A stretch of 64,000 nt of DNA, taken from positions 1 through 64,000 of the forward strand of contig NZ_JAHBCL010000022.1 in the NCBI RefSeq assembly GCF_018390735.1, given 5' to 3'. Source of the stretch: Fusibacter paucivorans. GTDB lineage: Bacteria > Bacillota > Clostridia > Peptostreptococcales > Acidaminobacteraceae. Each line of letters opens with the position of its first letter. Positions within the stretch are counted from its first letter, which is position 1. The position numbers were made by a program, and so were the translations under genes. The notes beneath the pieces were generated by a model. That model was not told the origin of the DNA, searched no databases, and saw only the letters and a list, made by a program, of their open reading frames with translations. Shown one piece after another: positions 35,127 to 44,056 of the stretch.

Positions 35127-35155
35127 ATTATAAACTGATTAACTTTTAATTGCAA
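35127..35155 (-). promoter_or_regulatory. Promoter of the Rrf2 gene
   Basis: On the minus strand TTGCAA (35155-35150) and TATAAT (35132-35127) are 17 bp apart. Confidence 0.7.
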
Positions 35156-35215
35156 TAGAGGCTACAAGAAACGCCAAACGATGAATTGAAAATTAAATAT
35201 TTATTGTCAAATAGA

Positions 35216-35244
35216 TTGACGAATTAATTCAGAAGGGTTAAACT
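35216..35244 (+). promoter_or_regulatory. Promoter of the esterase gene
   Basis: TTGACG (35216-35221) and TAAACT (35239-35244) are 17 bp apart, 90 bases before the start codon. Confidence 0.55.
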
Positions 35245-35334
35245 TTAAATGTGCAAAAAAAATCACAAATAAATCGCATTTTTAGCGTGTGCTGGTTTAA
35301 GTTTTTATTCCCTAGACAATGAATGGAGGTAGAA

Positions 35335-36267
35335 ATGGCGTTTTCTTTAGATCCAGAAATAAAGGCACTGCTTTCAAAGAGTGCACAAAGTGCAACTTCA
35401 ATTGAACGAGGCGATTGGCAAACTATTCGGGCGACATACAGTGCGATGTGGAATGCGATGGCTGCAGTTGCCCCAAAATATCCTGATGTGGAAAGAAAGT
35501 CATTTTCAGTTATGGTAAAAGACGGTACGATGATTGATCTTAGATGGTATACAAAAAAGGGATCGAATCCCGGGTCTGCTGTCGTCTATGCACATGGCGG
35601 CGGGAAGATACTTGGCAGTGTGGAGGGTCACGATTCTATTGTCGCTAATTATGTTAGCCAAAGCGGTGTGCCGTTTTTATCTGTAGAATACAGGCTTGCA
35701 CCTGAATATCCGGGCGCTGTTTGTACAGAAGATACTTATGCAACTTGTGTTTGGCTTGCCGAACATGCCTCAGAACTTGGCGTTGATCCGACAAGGATTG
35801 CTGTTGCCGGTGACAGTGGCGGTGCAGGGATTATGGCAGGTGTTGCTATTTTAGCACGAGATCAAGGTTTTTCGCTGGCAAAGCAAATACTCATTTACCC
35901 AATGCTTGACGATCGCACAGTTGAACCGGATCCGCTGATGGTGCCTTTCCTTTCGTGGTCATACGACAATAACTATACAGCTTGGTACGCAATTATCGGG
36001 GATGACGTGGGTGGTGATCATGTTTCGCCCATCGTTTCACCAGCCCGCAATAAAAACTTTGAAGGATTGGCACCGACTTATTTAGAAGTTGGTGAACTCG
36101 ATATCTTCAGAGATGAAACCGTTCAGTATGCTTCAAAACTCTGGCAGGCAGGCGTTTCGGTTGAGCTGCATGTTCATCCGGGATGCAATCATGGGTATGA
36201 TGCAACGCCCATTCAAGTTGCAAAGCGGGTAATGCAAGATCGCATACGTGTAATTGAAGCGATATAA
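35335..36267 (+). CDS. Alpha/beta hydrolase, hormone-sensitive-lipase-like esterase
   Basis: 310 residues. The oxyanion-hole motif HGGG, the nucleophile GDSGG, the catalytic aspartate in VGELDIFRDE and the histidine in CNHGYD identify an active HSL-type (family IV) esterase acting on short acyl esters. There is no signal peptide, so it is cytoplasmic. ATG 35335 is favoured because GGAGG lies five to six bases upstream; ATG 35323 overlaps that site. It is monocistronic and faces away from an Rrf2 regulator. Confidence 0.92.
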   Translation: MAFSLDPEIKALLSKSAQSATSIERGDWQTIRATYSAMWNAMAAVAPKYPDVERKSFSVMVKDGTMIDLRWYTKKGSNPGSAVVYAHGGGKILGSVEGHDSIVANYVSQSGVPFLSVEYRLAPEYPGAVCTEDTYATCVWLAEHASELGVDPTRIAVAGDSGGAGIMAGVAILARDQGFSLAKQILIYPMLDDRTVEPDPLMVPFLSWSYDNNYTAWYAIIGDDVGGDHVSPIVSPARNKNFEGLAPTYLEVGELDIFRDETVQYASKLWQAGVSVELHVHPGCNHGYDATPIQVAKRVMQDRIRVIEAI

Positions 36268-36370
36268 GTGTGTAGAAGCTTTATAAACACAAAAGCAGCT
36301 ATGCTTATCACTCAAAAAAATGTATCAATTGCGAATAAATGAATAATGGCTTAGCTTAAGTTATAAAGCT

Positions 36371-36410
36371 GGGGAATGGAATCATCATCGATTCTATTCC
36401 CTTATTTTTA
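36371..36410 (+). terminator. Terminator after the esterase gene
   Basis: GGGAATGGAATC (36372-36383) pairs with GATTCTATTCCC (36390-36401) with one mismatch-free 12-bp register apart from a G-T pair, followed by TTATTTTT. Confidence 0.8.
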
Positions 36411-36552
36411 TGAAAATTAAGATCAAAAAACAAATGATTTACCGTCGCGAATTCAGATTAATGGTAGAATAGTGATGAACGGCGTCTGCGTGTATCTTAT
36501 TTATGGGGGGAAAATGCAGCGTTAAAGTATGACATGGGATGGGGGTGTCCAC

Positions 36553-38724
36553 GTGTTTAAAAGTTTGAAAATCAGAATACCGGTGGTTATATTGCTTTAC
36601 GTCTTATCGGTGATTTTTGTCAGTTCATTCATCATTCTTCACACCGTACGCGTACATTCGATTAATGAGGCGCTAAACAAGAACAGCGTTATCTCAGAAA
36701 CCATTAACGAAAAAATTGCACTCTATTTGGAGAGTGCAAAAAAGACTATCGTTACAGCCGGTAATTTTTCAAGTCACAGTCTATCTGATGAAGAAAAAAT
36801 CAAAGAAGAGCTTTCGCGTATTTATGACAACTACGATTATTTTGATTTAATTTTCTACATGGACAAAGATGGAAAGCTTATTTTTTCGAAACCGATCAAT
36901 GAAAATGCCATTGAACGCTATGAGTATACGGATCGTGACTACTATCAGTATATTATGGCAAACGGCGAGCCCTATATCAGTCGGCTCTATATCAGCCGCG
37001 TTTTGGGACAGCCGCATTTTGTCGTGGCAGCCCCTATCTTTGATGAAAATCATAACATATCAGGGCTGATTGCCGCAGGGATTCCACTGGAGAATATCAA
37101 AAATGTCATTGCATACAAGGAACGGGATTTTAACGGCGATTTTTGGGTGGTTGATTCTTACGGCGCGCTTATCGTCGGTCCGGAATCAGCAGAAGCCCTG
37201 CCGGATGGTGAACAAATAGGCTATATGGCGGACAATCCCGTTACACTAGAAGGGCAGGAGACATCGCTCTACGGTGTGCTTGCGGACAAGCTCGTCGGCA
37301 TTGGGGAAACAAAAAAGAACGGTCAGATGTATTACGAAGCCATCACATACGTGGAGAACACCGGGTGGATGGTTATGGTTGAACAGAGTGAAGCGGTCAT
37401 TCTGCAGGATACCCAGAAAATTATGGATCGCCTGATGTCCATTTCAATTTTTACCGTCATTGTCAGTTTGTTTTTAGGCCTGTTGCTGGCATACAGCATC
37501 ACACTTCCGATTGAGAGCCTTGTGAGTAAAGTGCGAAAACTGAGTTATAGCGGTTATGCACCAACACTCTTTGAACATCAGTCTAACGGTGAAATCGGTG
37601 AGCTGTACGATGCCTTTAAAGATATGACGGTACAGCTTGACAATAAAGTCGTCGAACTGGAAGCGTCTATTAAACGGGAATTTAACCTACAGCAGTATTT
37701 GAACAACATCTTGATGAGTGCGGGCAATGGTGTTCTCGCCATTGATGCCAATCGCGAAATTACTTTATTCAATCATGCGCTTGAAAACATCACAGGGTTA
37801 TGGAAGCGCGACTACGTGCACTTCCCTTGTGAAACGCTGTCGCAGGCGATCAAAATAGACCTTGGCGGCATTATTGACGAATATGAGAAAAATAATGACA
37901 ATACCGCAAACTATGAGCAGGTGCTCATTCGCAATCAACAGGAATCCATTCATTGTCGAATCAACATCTCTTCCGTTGCCAATGCGAAGGGAGATGTCGT
38001 CGGTTACGTCTTCCTCATTCAGGATACGGAAAAAGAGAAAATGCTGGATGAAGAGCTGAAACGTGAAGATCGCATTAGCATTCTCGGCGAATTCACATCA
38101 TCAATTATTCATGAAATTGGCAACCCGCTTTCGGGGCTCAGCAATTTGCTGGAACTTTTCCGAAACGACGACGTTACAGAAGAAGAAAAAGAACACATCC
38201 TCGATTTGTTTGAGAAGGAACTGAAAGATCTCAATGATATTGTTCTAAACTATTTAAACTTTGCGCGGCAGAATAAAAGCGGCAGTACTGTTGTGAATCT
38301 TGGCAAAATCGTTGATGAAGCAGTTAATATTTTGAAAATGGAACTCATCAATCATAACATCAGCATTCGCAGAAATTCTGACAGTGAACATATTGAAATC
38401 AAAGTCAATCGCCGCGGCTTAAAACAAACGCTGATTAATATTATGAAAAATTCCATACAGGCTATTCGAGATGAGGGCAGCATCAGTATTACGCTCAGAA
38501 AGCGCGGGGAAATGGTAGAAATTATCATACGAGATACGGGTGTCGGCATTCAAGAAGCGGATATTAACAATATCTTCGAACCGTTTTATTCGACGAAGCA
38601 ATCCGGCAATGGGCTCGGTCTATCCATTGCTTATAAAATCATACGCGACATGGATGGTGAAATTGCCGTCGAAAGTAAGTTAGGCGTCGGGACGACGTTT
38701 ACAATATCATTGCCAATGGCTTAG
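36553..38724 (+). CDS. Sensor histidine kinase, dCache-HAMP-PAS
   Basis: 723 residues. A first membrane helix, a large extracellular dCache sensor (about 40-290), a second helix, a HAMP domain, a PAS domain (about 385-505), then HisKA with the phospho-accepting H520 in HEIGNPLSG and an HATPase domain with NIMKNSIQAI, DTGVGI and GNGLGLSIA boxes, all intact. The layout is that of DctB/AtoS-type kinases that detect small carboxylates. A GTG start at 36553 is chosen for the GGGGG seven bases upstream. The NtrC-type regulator gene follows after 12 bases. Confidence 0.93.
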   Translation: MFKSLKIRIPVVILLYVLSVIFVSSFIILHTVRVHSINEALNKNSVISETINEKIALYLESAKKTIVTAGNFSSHSLSDEEKIKEELSRIYDNYDYFDLIFYMDKDGKLIFSKPINENAIERYEYTDRDYYQYIMANGEPYISRLYISRVLGQPHFVVAAPIFDENHNISGLIAAGIPLENIKNVIAYKERDFNGDFWVVDSYGALIVGPESAEALPDGEQIGYMADNPVTLEGQETSLYGVLADKLVGIGETKKNGQMYYEAITYVENTGWMVMVEQSEAVILQDTQKIMDRLMSISIFTVIVSLFLGLLLAYSITLPIESLVSKVRKLSYSGYAPTLFEHQSNGEIGELYDAFKDMTVQLDNKVVELEASIKREFNLQQYLNNILMSAGNGVLAIDANREITLFNHALENITGLWKRDYVHFPCETLSQAIKIDLGGIIDEYEKNNDNTANYEQVLIRNQQESIHCRINISSVANAKGDVVGYVFLIQDTEKEKMLDEELKREDRISILGEFTSSIIHEIGNPLSGLSNLLELFRNDDVTEEEKEHILDLFEKELKDLNDIVLNYLNFARQNKSGSTVVNLGKIVDEAVNILKMELINHNISIRRNSDSEHIEIKVNRRGLKQTLINIMKNSIQAIRDEGSISITLRKRGEMVEIIIRDTGVGIQEADINNIFEPFYSTKQSGNGLGLSIAYKIIRDMDGEIAVESKLGVGTTFTISLPMA

Positions 38725-38736
38725 GGGGGGCGAAAC

Positions 38737-40062
38737 GTGAAAATATTGATTATTGACGACGAGGAGAGTATTCGATATTCATTGGGATTAAAGCTTTCGA
38801 AGATCGAAGGCGTAGAACTGTTAATGGCGGGAACAGGCGAAGAAGGACTCGAAATATTAAAGCGGGAAGCGATCAAACTTGCCATCATTGACATTAAATT
38901 GCCAGGCATTGACGGCATTGAAGTATTGAAGCAAATTAATCAGATCAAAATTGACACGGTTGTCATTATGATTACGTATATGAGTGAGGTAAGACTTGCG
39001 GTCAAAGCGATGAAAATGGGCGCCTATGATTACTACACAAAGCCTTTTTCGCTGTCTGAGATTAAAAAGTCGGTTGAAAGCGTGCTAGCATTTATTCAAA
39101 AGCGTTCTGAAATCGAAGTTGATCAATCAGGCATCAATGGATTTATCGGTTCGGATGAGAGCATTCTTCAAATCAAGGACACCGTTAAACGCATTGTGAA
39201 CAGCGGAATCAATACCAATATTCTCATTCAGGGAGAAAGCGGTTCCGGTAAAGAAGTGATCGCCAAATACATTTACGACAGTTTTGGCAGTAATCGACCC
39301 TATGTGGCGCTGAACTGTGCAGCCGTCCCCAAATCGTTGCAGGAGAGTATTCTCTTTGGCTACGAAAAAGGTGCTTTTACCGAAGCGAGAGAACAGCGAA
39401 TCGGCCTGCTCGAAAAAGCAAATGGCGGCATTCTATTTCTTGACGAAATTGGCGATATGGATCTTGATCTTCAGGCAAAACTATTGCGCGTCCTTGAGAA
39501 CAAACAGTTTAAGCGCGTCGGGGGTACAGACGATATTGCCTTTGAAGCGATGGTTATATCGGCAACCAATAAAAAGATTCGCGAAGAGATCACCTATGAT
39601 CATTTCAGACTCGATCTTTATTATCGGCTAAATATTATTCCGATCAATGTTATACCACTCAGGCAACGGCGTCAGGATATTCCGCTGCTGGTTTCACATT
39701 TTATCGATTACTATCAGCAGAAAATGAATACATCCATTATCGGCGTGACAGATGAAGCGATGGCGCTTTTAACCTCCTATGAATGGCTTGGCAATGTCAG
39801 AGAACTTAAAAATACCATCGAACGGATTATGATTCTCTCTGACAGACGGTACATTGACGTGGATGACCTGCCTAAAGATGTATTTTTTGAAGTTGGCAGC
39901 AACACTGGTATGGATGGCAATCTTGAAAATGCAGAACGGGAAGTGATTGTTCAGAGCCTCGCGAAAAATCAGTACAACATTACGAAAACAGCGAATGATT
40001 TAGGTATTTCAAGGACGACACTTCGCAATAAAATGGAAAAATACCGTATTGATAAACCTTAA
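38737..40062 (+). CDS. Sigma-54-dependent response regulator, NtrC type
   Basis: 441 residues: receiver with phosphorylatable D52 (IIDIKLPG), AAA+ domain with Walker A GESGSGKE from 166, Walker B GGILFLDEIGD, and a Fis-type helix-turn-helix (ITKTANDLGISRTTLRNKM). The sigma-54 contact loop reads GAFTEA (212-217) instead of GAFTGA. A GTG start follows a G-rich ribosome binding site. It is the partner of the kinase just upstream, and its likely target is the sigma-54 promoter at 40349 in front of the permease gene. Confidence 0.95.
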   Translation: MKILIIDDEESIRYSLGLKLSKIEGVELLMAGTGEEGLEILKREAIKLAIIDIKLPGIDGIEVLKQINQIKIDTVVIMITYMSEVRLAVKAMKMGAYDYYTKPFSLSEIKKSVESVLAFIQKRSEIEVDQSGINGFIGSDESILQIKDTVKRIVNSGINTNILIQGESGSGKEVIAKYIYDSFGSNRPYVALNCAAVPKSLQESILFGYEKGAFTEAREQRIGLLEKANGGILFLDEIGDMDLDLQAKLLRVLENKQFKRVGGTDDIAFEAMVISATNKKIREEITYDHFRLDLYYRLNIIPINVIPLRQRRQDIPLLVSHFIDYYQQKMNTSIIGVTDEAMALLTSYEWLGNVRELKNTIERIMILSDRRYIDVDDLPKDVFFEVGSNTGMDGNLENAEREVIVQSLAKNQYNITKTANDLGISRTTLRNKMEKYRIDKP

Positions 40063-40207
40063 AAAGCCATTAGGATGCGATCATTTCATAGGAAATTGAT
40101 ATTGTGCATCGTGAAATGGCTGTCAAGAACAACGATAAGGGAATGGCTAACGAAAAGGCAAGTTGATTTAGATAACAACTTTATAAAGCATTGATATTTG
40201 ACAGGGC

Positions 40208-40256
40208 AGTGGCTGAAAATTGACCGGAGTGGTTTATTTTTAGCCACTTTTTTTGT
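40208..40256 (+). terminator. Terminator of the two-component operon
   Basis: AGTGGCTGAAAAT pairs with ATTTTTAGCCACT (one G-T pair), followed by seven T. It isolates the two-component genes from the permease gene. Confidence 0.85.
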
Positions 40257-40270
40257 TGCGAATGATGCGG

Positions 40271-40326
40271 TTTTCAATTGACCTGAATCTGGTTCAAACC
40301 TTTGGAAAATCAATAACCAAGGGGGA
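40271..40326 (+). promoter_or_regulatory. Possible enhancer sites for the NtrC-type regulator
   Basis: Two imperfect inverted repeats, TTGACC-N7-GGTTCAA and CCTTTGG-N10-ACCAAGG, lie 30-80 bp upstream of the sigma-54 promoter, where enhancer-binding proteins usually bind. Their pairing is imperfect and the assignment rests on position. Confidence 0.35.
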
Positions 40327-40348
40327 AAACAAATGTTGTTTGAAAGAC

Positions 40349-40364
40349 TGGCATCAAATTTGCG
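40349..40364 (+). promoter_or_regulatory. Sigma-54 promoter of the MatC-type permease gene
   Basis: TGGCAT-CAAAT-TTGCG has GG and GC separated by exactly ten bases, the -24/-12 arrangement required by sigma-54. It lies 125 bases before the start codon of the permease and after the terminator of the regulator gene. Confidence 0.75.
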
Positions 40365-40488
40365 AAATATATAAGTATGGCGCGGGGAGGTGTTATAGGG
40401 CGCCGCTTTCCACAGCATTATTGTGATAGGGGAAGAAATCAAGCACTGCATTTATCGACATTATAAAGTTTTTTGGAGGGGGTTTCAT

Positions 40489-41721
40489 ATGAACATTCAG
40501 CTTATTACGTTGATTGCACTCGTCGTTGCAATCTTTATCGGGTTCAAGCGAAAGGTTAACACGGGGCTCGTCGGCATCGCTTTTGCCTATGTCGTCGGAT
40601 ATTACATTGCCGGCATGTCGGCGAAAGAAATCTATGTATCCGGTTTTCCAACGAAATTATTCATTATTTTATTGGGCATGACACTGCTCTTTAGTATTGC
40701 AAAAGTGAATGGTACTCTTGAACTCATTGCCAGAAAAGTTTCGGCAATGGCCGGGGGCAATACAAAACTGCTGCCGATCTTCTTTTTTATCATGTGTACT
40801 GTGATTGCTGCAGCGGGTCCGGGACCGATCGTCGTACCGGCGCTGATGCTGCCGATTGCCATGGAAGTGGCTAAAGAAGAGGATATTTCAGACCTTTTAA
40901 TGGCGACTATTGTTATTGCAGGCTCATTGGCCGGCGGCTTGTCACCGCTGTCTCCTTCCGGCATTATTGCGAGCAATCTTGCGGCAGAAGCAGGGGTTAC
41001 CAATTATACGCCAATTTTCATAAGCGTTATTTTGACATCGACATTACAGGCCATTGTTTTTTATTTTGCATTTGGCGGTCATAAACTTAAAGGGCGTGCC
41101 ACAAAAGAAAAAGCGACGATTCAATTTAATAAAGAACAGCTCCAGACAGTGGTTGTCATTTTGCTTGTAATCGTTGCCATTCTCATCTTTAAGCAAGATA
41201 TTGGCATGACGGCATTTCTTGGTGCCGCTGTCCTGTTGCTCTTATCGCCAAAAGTACAAAAGGACGCCATTGCCAATGTTCCTTGGCCAACGTTACTCCT
41301 AATTGCAGGGGTTGCCATTTTAGTCAACGTCGTGAAGGTATCCGGCGGTATTGATGCGCTTTCTACTTTCTTGGCAGGCATTATGAGCAAACAGACAGCA
41401 CCGGCGATCATGGCGATTATGGGTGGTCTGATGTCATCTGTCTCCAGTGCTTCAGGCGTTGTTATGCCAACGCTGATTCCTACCGTTAATGGTATTGTTG
41501 AACAAATGGGCGGCACGATCACTGCTTCGTCGCTGATCTCAGGGATCGTCGTCGGTGCACATGTGGTCACATATAGTCCGCTCTCAACACTTGGTGCACT
41601 TGCGATGGCATCTTCCACCGATCGCGTTGACAAAGAGAAATTCTTTGCAAAGCTCTTGGCACTCGGCTTTGGATCCATTCTCTTTGCAGCACTTTTAGGC
41701 TTTATCGGTTTATATCGATAA
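40489..41721 (+). CDS. MatC-type dicarboxylate permease
   Basis: 410 residues with about eleven to twelve membrane helices. The N-terminal LITLIALVVAIFIGFKRKVNTGLVGIAFA segment and the glycine/proline-rich AAAGPGPIVVPALMLPIAM match the MatC N-terminal family (malonate/dicarboxylate carriers). It should import a C3-C4 dicarboxylate with a coupling ion. ATG 40489 follows GGAGGGGG; earlier in-frame starts lack a site. Expression from the sigma-54 promoter under the adjacent two-component pair resembles the DctB-DctD-DctA arrangement. Confidence 0.85.
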   Translation: MNIQLITLIALVVAIFIGFKRKVNTGLVGIAFAYVVGYYIAGMSAKEIYVSGFPTKLFIILLGMTLLFSIAKVNGTLELIARKVSAMAGGNTKLLPIFFFIMCTVIAAAGPGPIVVPALMLPIAMEVAKEEDISDLLMATIVIAGSLAGGLSPLSPSGIIASNLAAEAGVTNYTPIFISVILTSTLQAIVFYFAFGGHKLKGRATKEKATIQFNKEQLQTVVVILLVIVAILIFKQDIGMTAFLGAAVLLLLSPKVQKDAIANVPWPTLLLIAGVAILVNVVKVSGGIDALSTFLAGIMSKQTAPAIMAIMGGLMSSVSSASGVVMPTLIPTVNGIVEQMGGTITASSLISGIVVGAHVVTYSPLSTLGALAMASSTDRVDKEKFFAKLLALGFGSILFAALLGFIGLYR

Positions 41722-41785
41722 GCGCTGTGACTTTGTTAACCGTAAATTTTTATATACCCAATCTAAAATCCAATGCTTTATTGGT

Positions 41786-41814
41786 ACCTCGGTCAAATGC
41801 GATCGAGGTTTTTT
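41786..41814 (+). terminator. Terminator after the permease gene
   Basis: ACCTCG (41786-41791) pairs with CGAGGT (41804-41809), followed by T-run. Confidence 0.75.
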
Positions 41815-41892
41815 CATTAAATTGGTATGATATTTTCTAATAACGGATGCGAAGGAGATTAAAAAAAGTTAAAATAGGCATAGGAGGCTTTT

Positions 41893-42747
41893 ATGAAACC
41901 GGAGTATTTAATTGAACAGCAAAACGAAATAAATGCACATCATATATACCGTAAAATAGCAGGCCGTATTAAGGATGCTCACAATAAAGACATCTTGCTC
42001 AAGATCAGCAAGGATGAGTTAAACCACTATCATCGGCTCAAAGCGCAGACGCAGCGCGAACTAAAACCCAACTGGCTGCTGATTAATTTTTATGCAGTGA
42101 TCAGTTTTTTTCTGGGATTTACCTTTAGCGTTAAGCTAATGGAAAAAGCAGAGGATGCCCAACAAGCAAAATATCAGGAGCTCTACGATGATGATCCGCT
42201 TTTAAAGGCCATTATTGAAGACGAAGAACGTCATGAAAAGACACTCATTGATATGCTGGACGAAGAACGGCTCAACTACGTCGGATCGATTGTCCTAGGT
42301 CTAAACGATGCCCTCGTAGAGTTAACTGGGGCGCTGGCAGGGTATACATTTGCGTTTCAAAATGCTAAAATCATTGCATTGACAGGTCTTATTACCGGTA
42401 TTTCCGCATCCTTTTCCATGGCGGCATCTGAGTTCTTATCAACACGTCAGGAGGGTGAAAGTGAACATGCACTTAAGTCGGCAATTTATACGGGGATTGC
42501 CTATGTATTTACGGTTATATTGTTGATCACGCCATACCTGCTCATTGGAAATCCGTATATCAGCTTAGCAACGATGCTGGTGGTAGCGGTGTTGATTATT
42601 TTTGGATTTAATTATTATATTTCTGTTGCAAAGGACTTGCCGTTTAAACGACGTTTTTTTGAGATGGCCGGTATAAGTTTGACTGTTTCGCTGATTTCTT
42701 TTCTTATTGGTGTTGTCGTTAAAGTCGTCTTTGGATTCGAATTATAA
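41893..42747 (+). CDS. Ferritin-like/VIT1 fused metal transporter
   Basis: 284 residues. The first ~130 form a rubrerythrin/ferritin-like helical region with paired metal-ligand motifs (ExxxxH in EQQNEINAHHIY, DELNHYH, EDEERHEKTL), and the remainder is a VIT1/CCC1 membrane domain (GLNDALVELTGALAGYTFA, MAASEFLSTRQE). Such fusions export or store Fe2+/Mn2+ and protect against iron and oxidative stress. AGGAGG precedes the ATG. The hypothetical gene at 42781 follows in the same transcript. Confidence 0.9.
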   Translation: MKPEYLIEQQNEINAHHIYRKIAGRIKDAHNKDILLKISKDELNHYHRLKAQTQRELKPNWLLINFYAVISFFLGFTFSVKLMEKAEDAQQAKYQELYDDDPLLKAIIEDEERHEKTLIDMLDEERLNYVGSIVLGLNDALVELTGALAGYTFAFQNAKIIALTGLITGISASFSMAASEFLSTRQEGESEHALKSAIYTGIAYVFTVILLITPYLLIGNPYISLATMLVVAVLIIFGFNYYISVAKDLPFKRRFFEMAGISLTVSLISFLIGVVVKVVFGFEL

Positions 42748-42780
42748 TGGTAGAAAGACAGAATCTGGGGAGGAAGCAAT

Positions 42781-43236
42781 ATGTATGATATTAGAGATGT
42801 CGTCCAGAAGGCCATTGGGCTTTCCGTAAGGAAAAAGGAAATCTATGAACAGCAGTGTCAGCGCGTTGAAGACCCAGGACTGCAATTGGTCATTCGCATT
42901 ATCGTGAAACAGATTGATAAAGATATCGAACACTATCAGGCGATTATTGCCAATATTACAAATGAAATGGCAGGGGCTATTGATTTTGGGACTTATGACA
43001 AAATTTCTTCTTTGGTCAATCAGTTTTCAAATGTAATGATTGCGCCGGATATTCAGACACGGCATGATTTTATGACATTCGTTATTGCACTCGAAGAAAG
43101 TCTGTATGCACTTTTAATTGATATACAGGGACGGATGGTTGTCAACGAAGTTGTTGCGGCTTCGGTATCTTATTATGTACTCAGTGAGTTAATTGAAGAG
43201 AAGGGCGATTTTGTTAAAAAGCTGAAAAGCCTATAG
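42781..43236 (+). CDS. Helical hypothetical protein downstream of the VIT1 gene
   Basis: 151 residues, almost entirely helical by composition, with pairs such as KDIEHYQAII and ALEESLYALLIDI that could build a four-helix ferritin-like bundle. No membrane helix or signal peptide. GGGAGG precedes the ATG and only 33 bases separate it from the VIT1 gene, so a role in metal handling is plausible. I do not recognise a named family; a ferritin-like fold is inference. Confidence 0.7.
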   Translation: MYDIRDVVQKAIGLSVRKKEIYEQQCQRVEDPGLQLVIRIIVKQIDKDIEHYQAIIANITNEMAGAIDFGTYDKISSLVNQFSNVMIAPDIQTRHDFMTFVIALEESLYALLIDIQGRMVVNEVVAASVSYYVLSELIEEKGDFVKKLKSL

Positions 43237-43318
43237 TGTATAAAGTGGACGCAGGATGAATGTTTGGGTAATGTTATCGACATTGGGTAATTAATAATAT
43301 TACGATTTGGAGGTTTAA

Positions 43319-43984
43319 ATGACTGAAAGAAAAAAGGCTGAAAAGCCTAGGAGCATGCAGACGCTTTACGCATTGAGCATACACATGAAATATGGTGAAG
43401 TGCTGCATGTGGAAGGCATCGACCGCGAGGAGCGAGACCAGTATCTGGCGCTTGCCAAAGCGGCGGGCAGTACCATGCTCCTCGAGACAAAGCATGAAGT
43501 TCGACAGCTTCGCAGTGATGATATCGCGAAGGTTTCCATTATCTCCTACAATGCAAACTACATCAATACATGGCATCTCGCAAAGCGCATGCTGCTTGGT
43601 GAATCCTCTATCGGGCGTTGGATTTTCGGATTTATGATTAAATTTTTTGTTTTTCTGTGCTTTGTTATTGCCATCGCGCAGCTTGGCCTTCGCGTGATTG
43701 ACGGGACCATTATGGATGTGCTCTTTGACCCGACACAGTTTGTTGCTGTCATTGATGCGGCGCTGGTTCAGATGAAGACAGTCTTTAATTATGTCGTCGT
43801 GTTTATGATACTCTTGCATTTGCTTGATATGGTACTGGCACTCAGGAATGATTATTATATTAATCAAGATGGTGCGCCGTGGGTTGAACAGACGACGGCT
43901 GCTAATTTTATTTTAACAGGTGGTCTCATTGTCGGGTTCTTTGTTGTAAAAGCCGTGATCGGCGGCGTTATGGCGATGCTTTGA
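43319..43984 (+). CDS. Hypothetical membrane protein, 221 aa
   Basis: A soluble N-terminal region of about 95 residues is followed by three strongly hydrophobic segments (near 103-123, 145-170 and 195-220). GGAGG precedes the ATG closely. It has no catalytic motif and no family is recognised. It may be cotranscribed with the VIT1 and helical genes, 82 bases upstream, and it ends at a bidirectional terminator. Confidence 0.7.
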   Translation: MTERKKAEKPRSMQTLYALSIHMKYGEVLHVEGIDREERDQYLALAKAAGSTMLLETKHEVRQLRSDDIAKVSIISYNANYINTWHLAKRMLLGESSIGRWIFGFMIKFFVFLCFVIAIAQLGLRVIDGTIMDVLFDPTQFVAVIDAALVQMKTVFNYVVVFMILLHLLDMVLALRNDYYINQDGAPWVEQTTAANFILTGGLIVGFFVVKAVIGGVMAML

Positions 43985-44002
43985 TGAAAAATGACAAAAA
44001 AG

Positions 44003-44044
44003 AGGTTCATTGCAACGGCGAAAACCGAAGCGATGAACCTTTTT
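44003..44044. terminator. Bidirectional terminator
   Basis: AGGTTCAT (44003-44010) pairs with ATGAACCT (44033-44040) and has A and T runs outside. It lies between the hypothetical membrane protein gene and the convergent carbonic-anhydrase-like gene. Confidence 0.8.
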
Positions 44045-44056
44045 ATCATTAAACAC

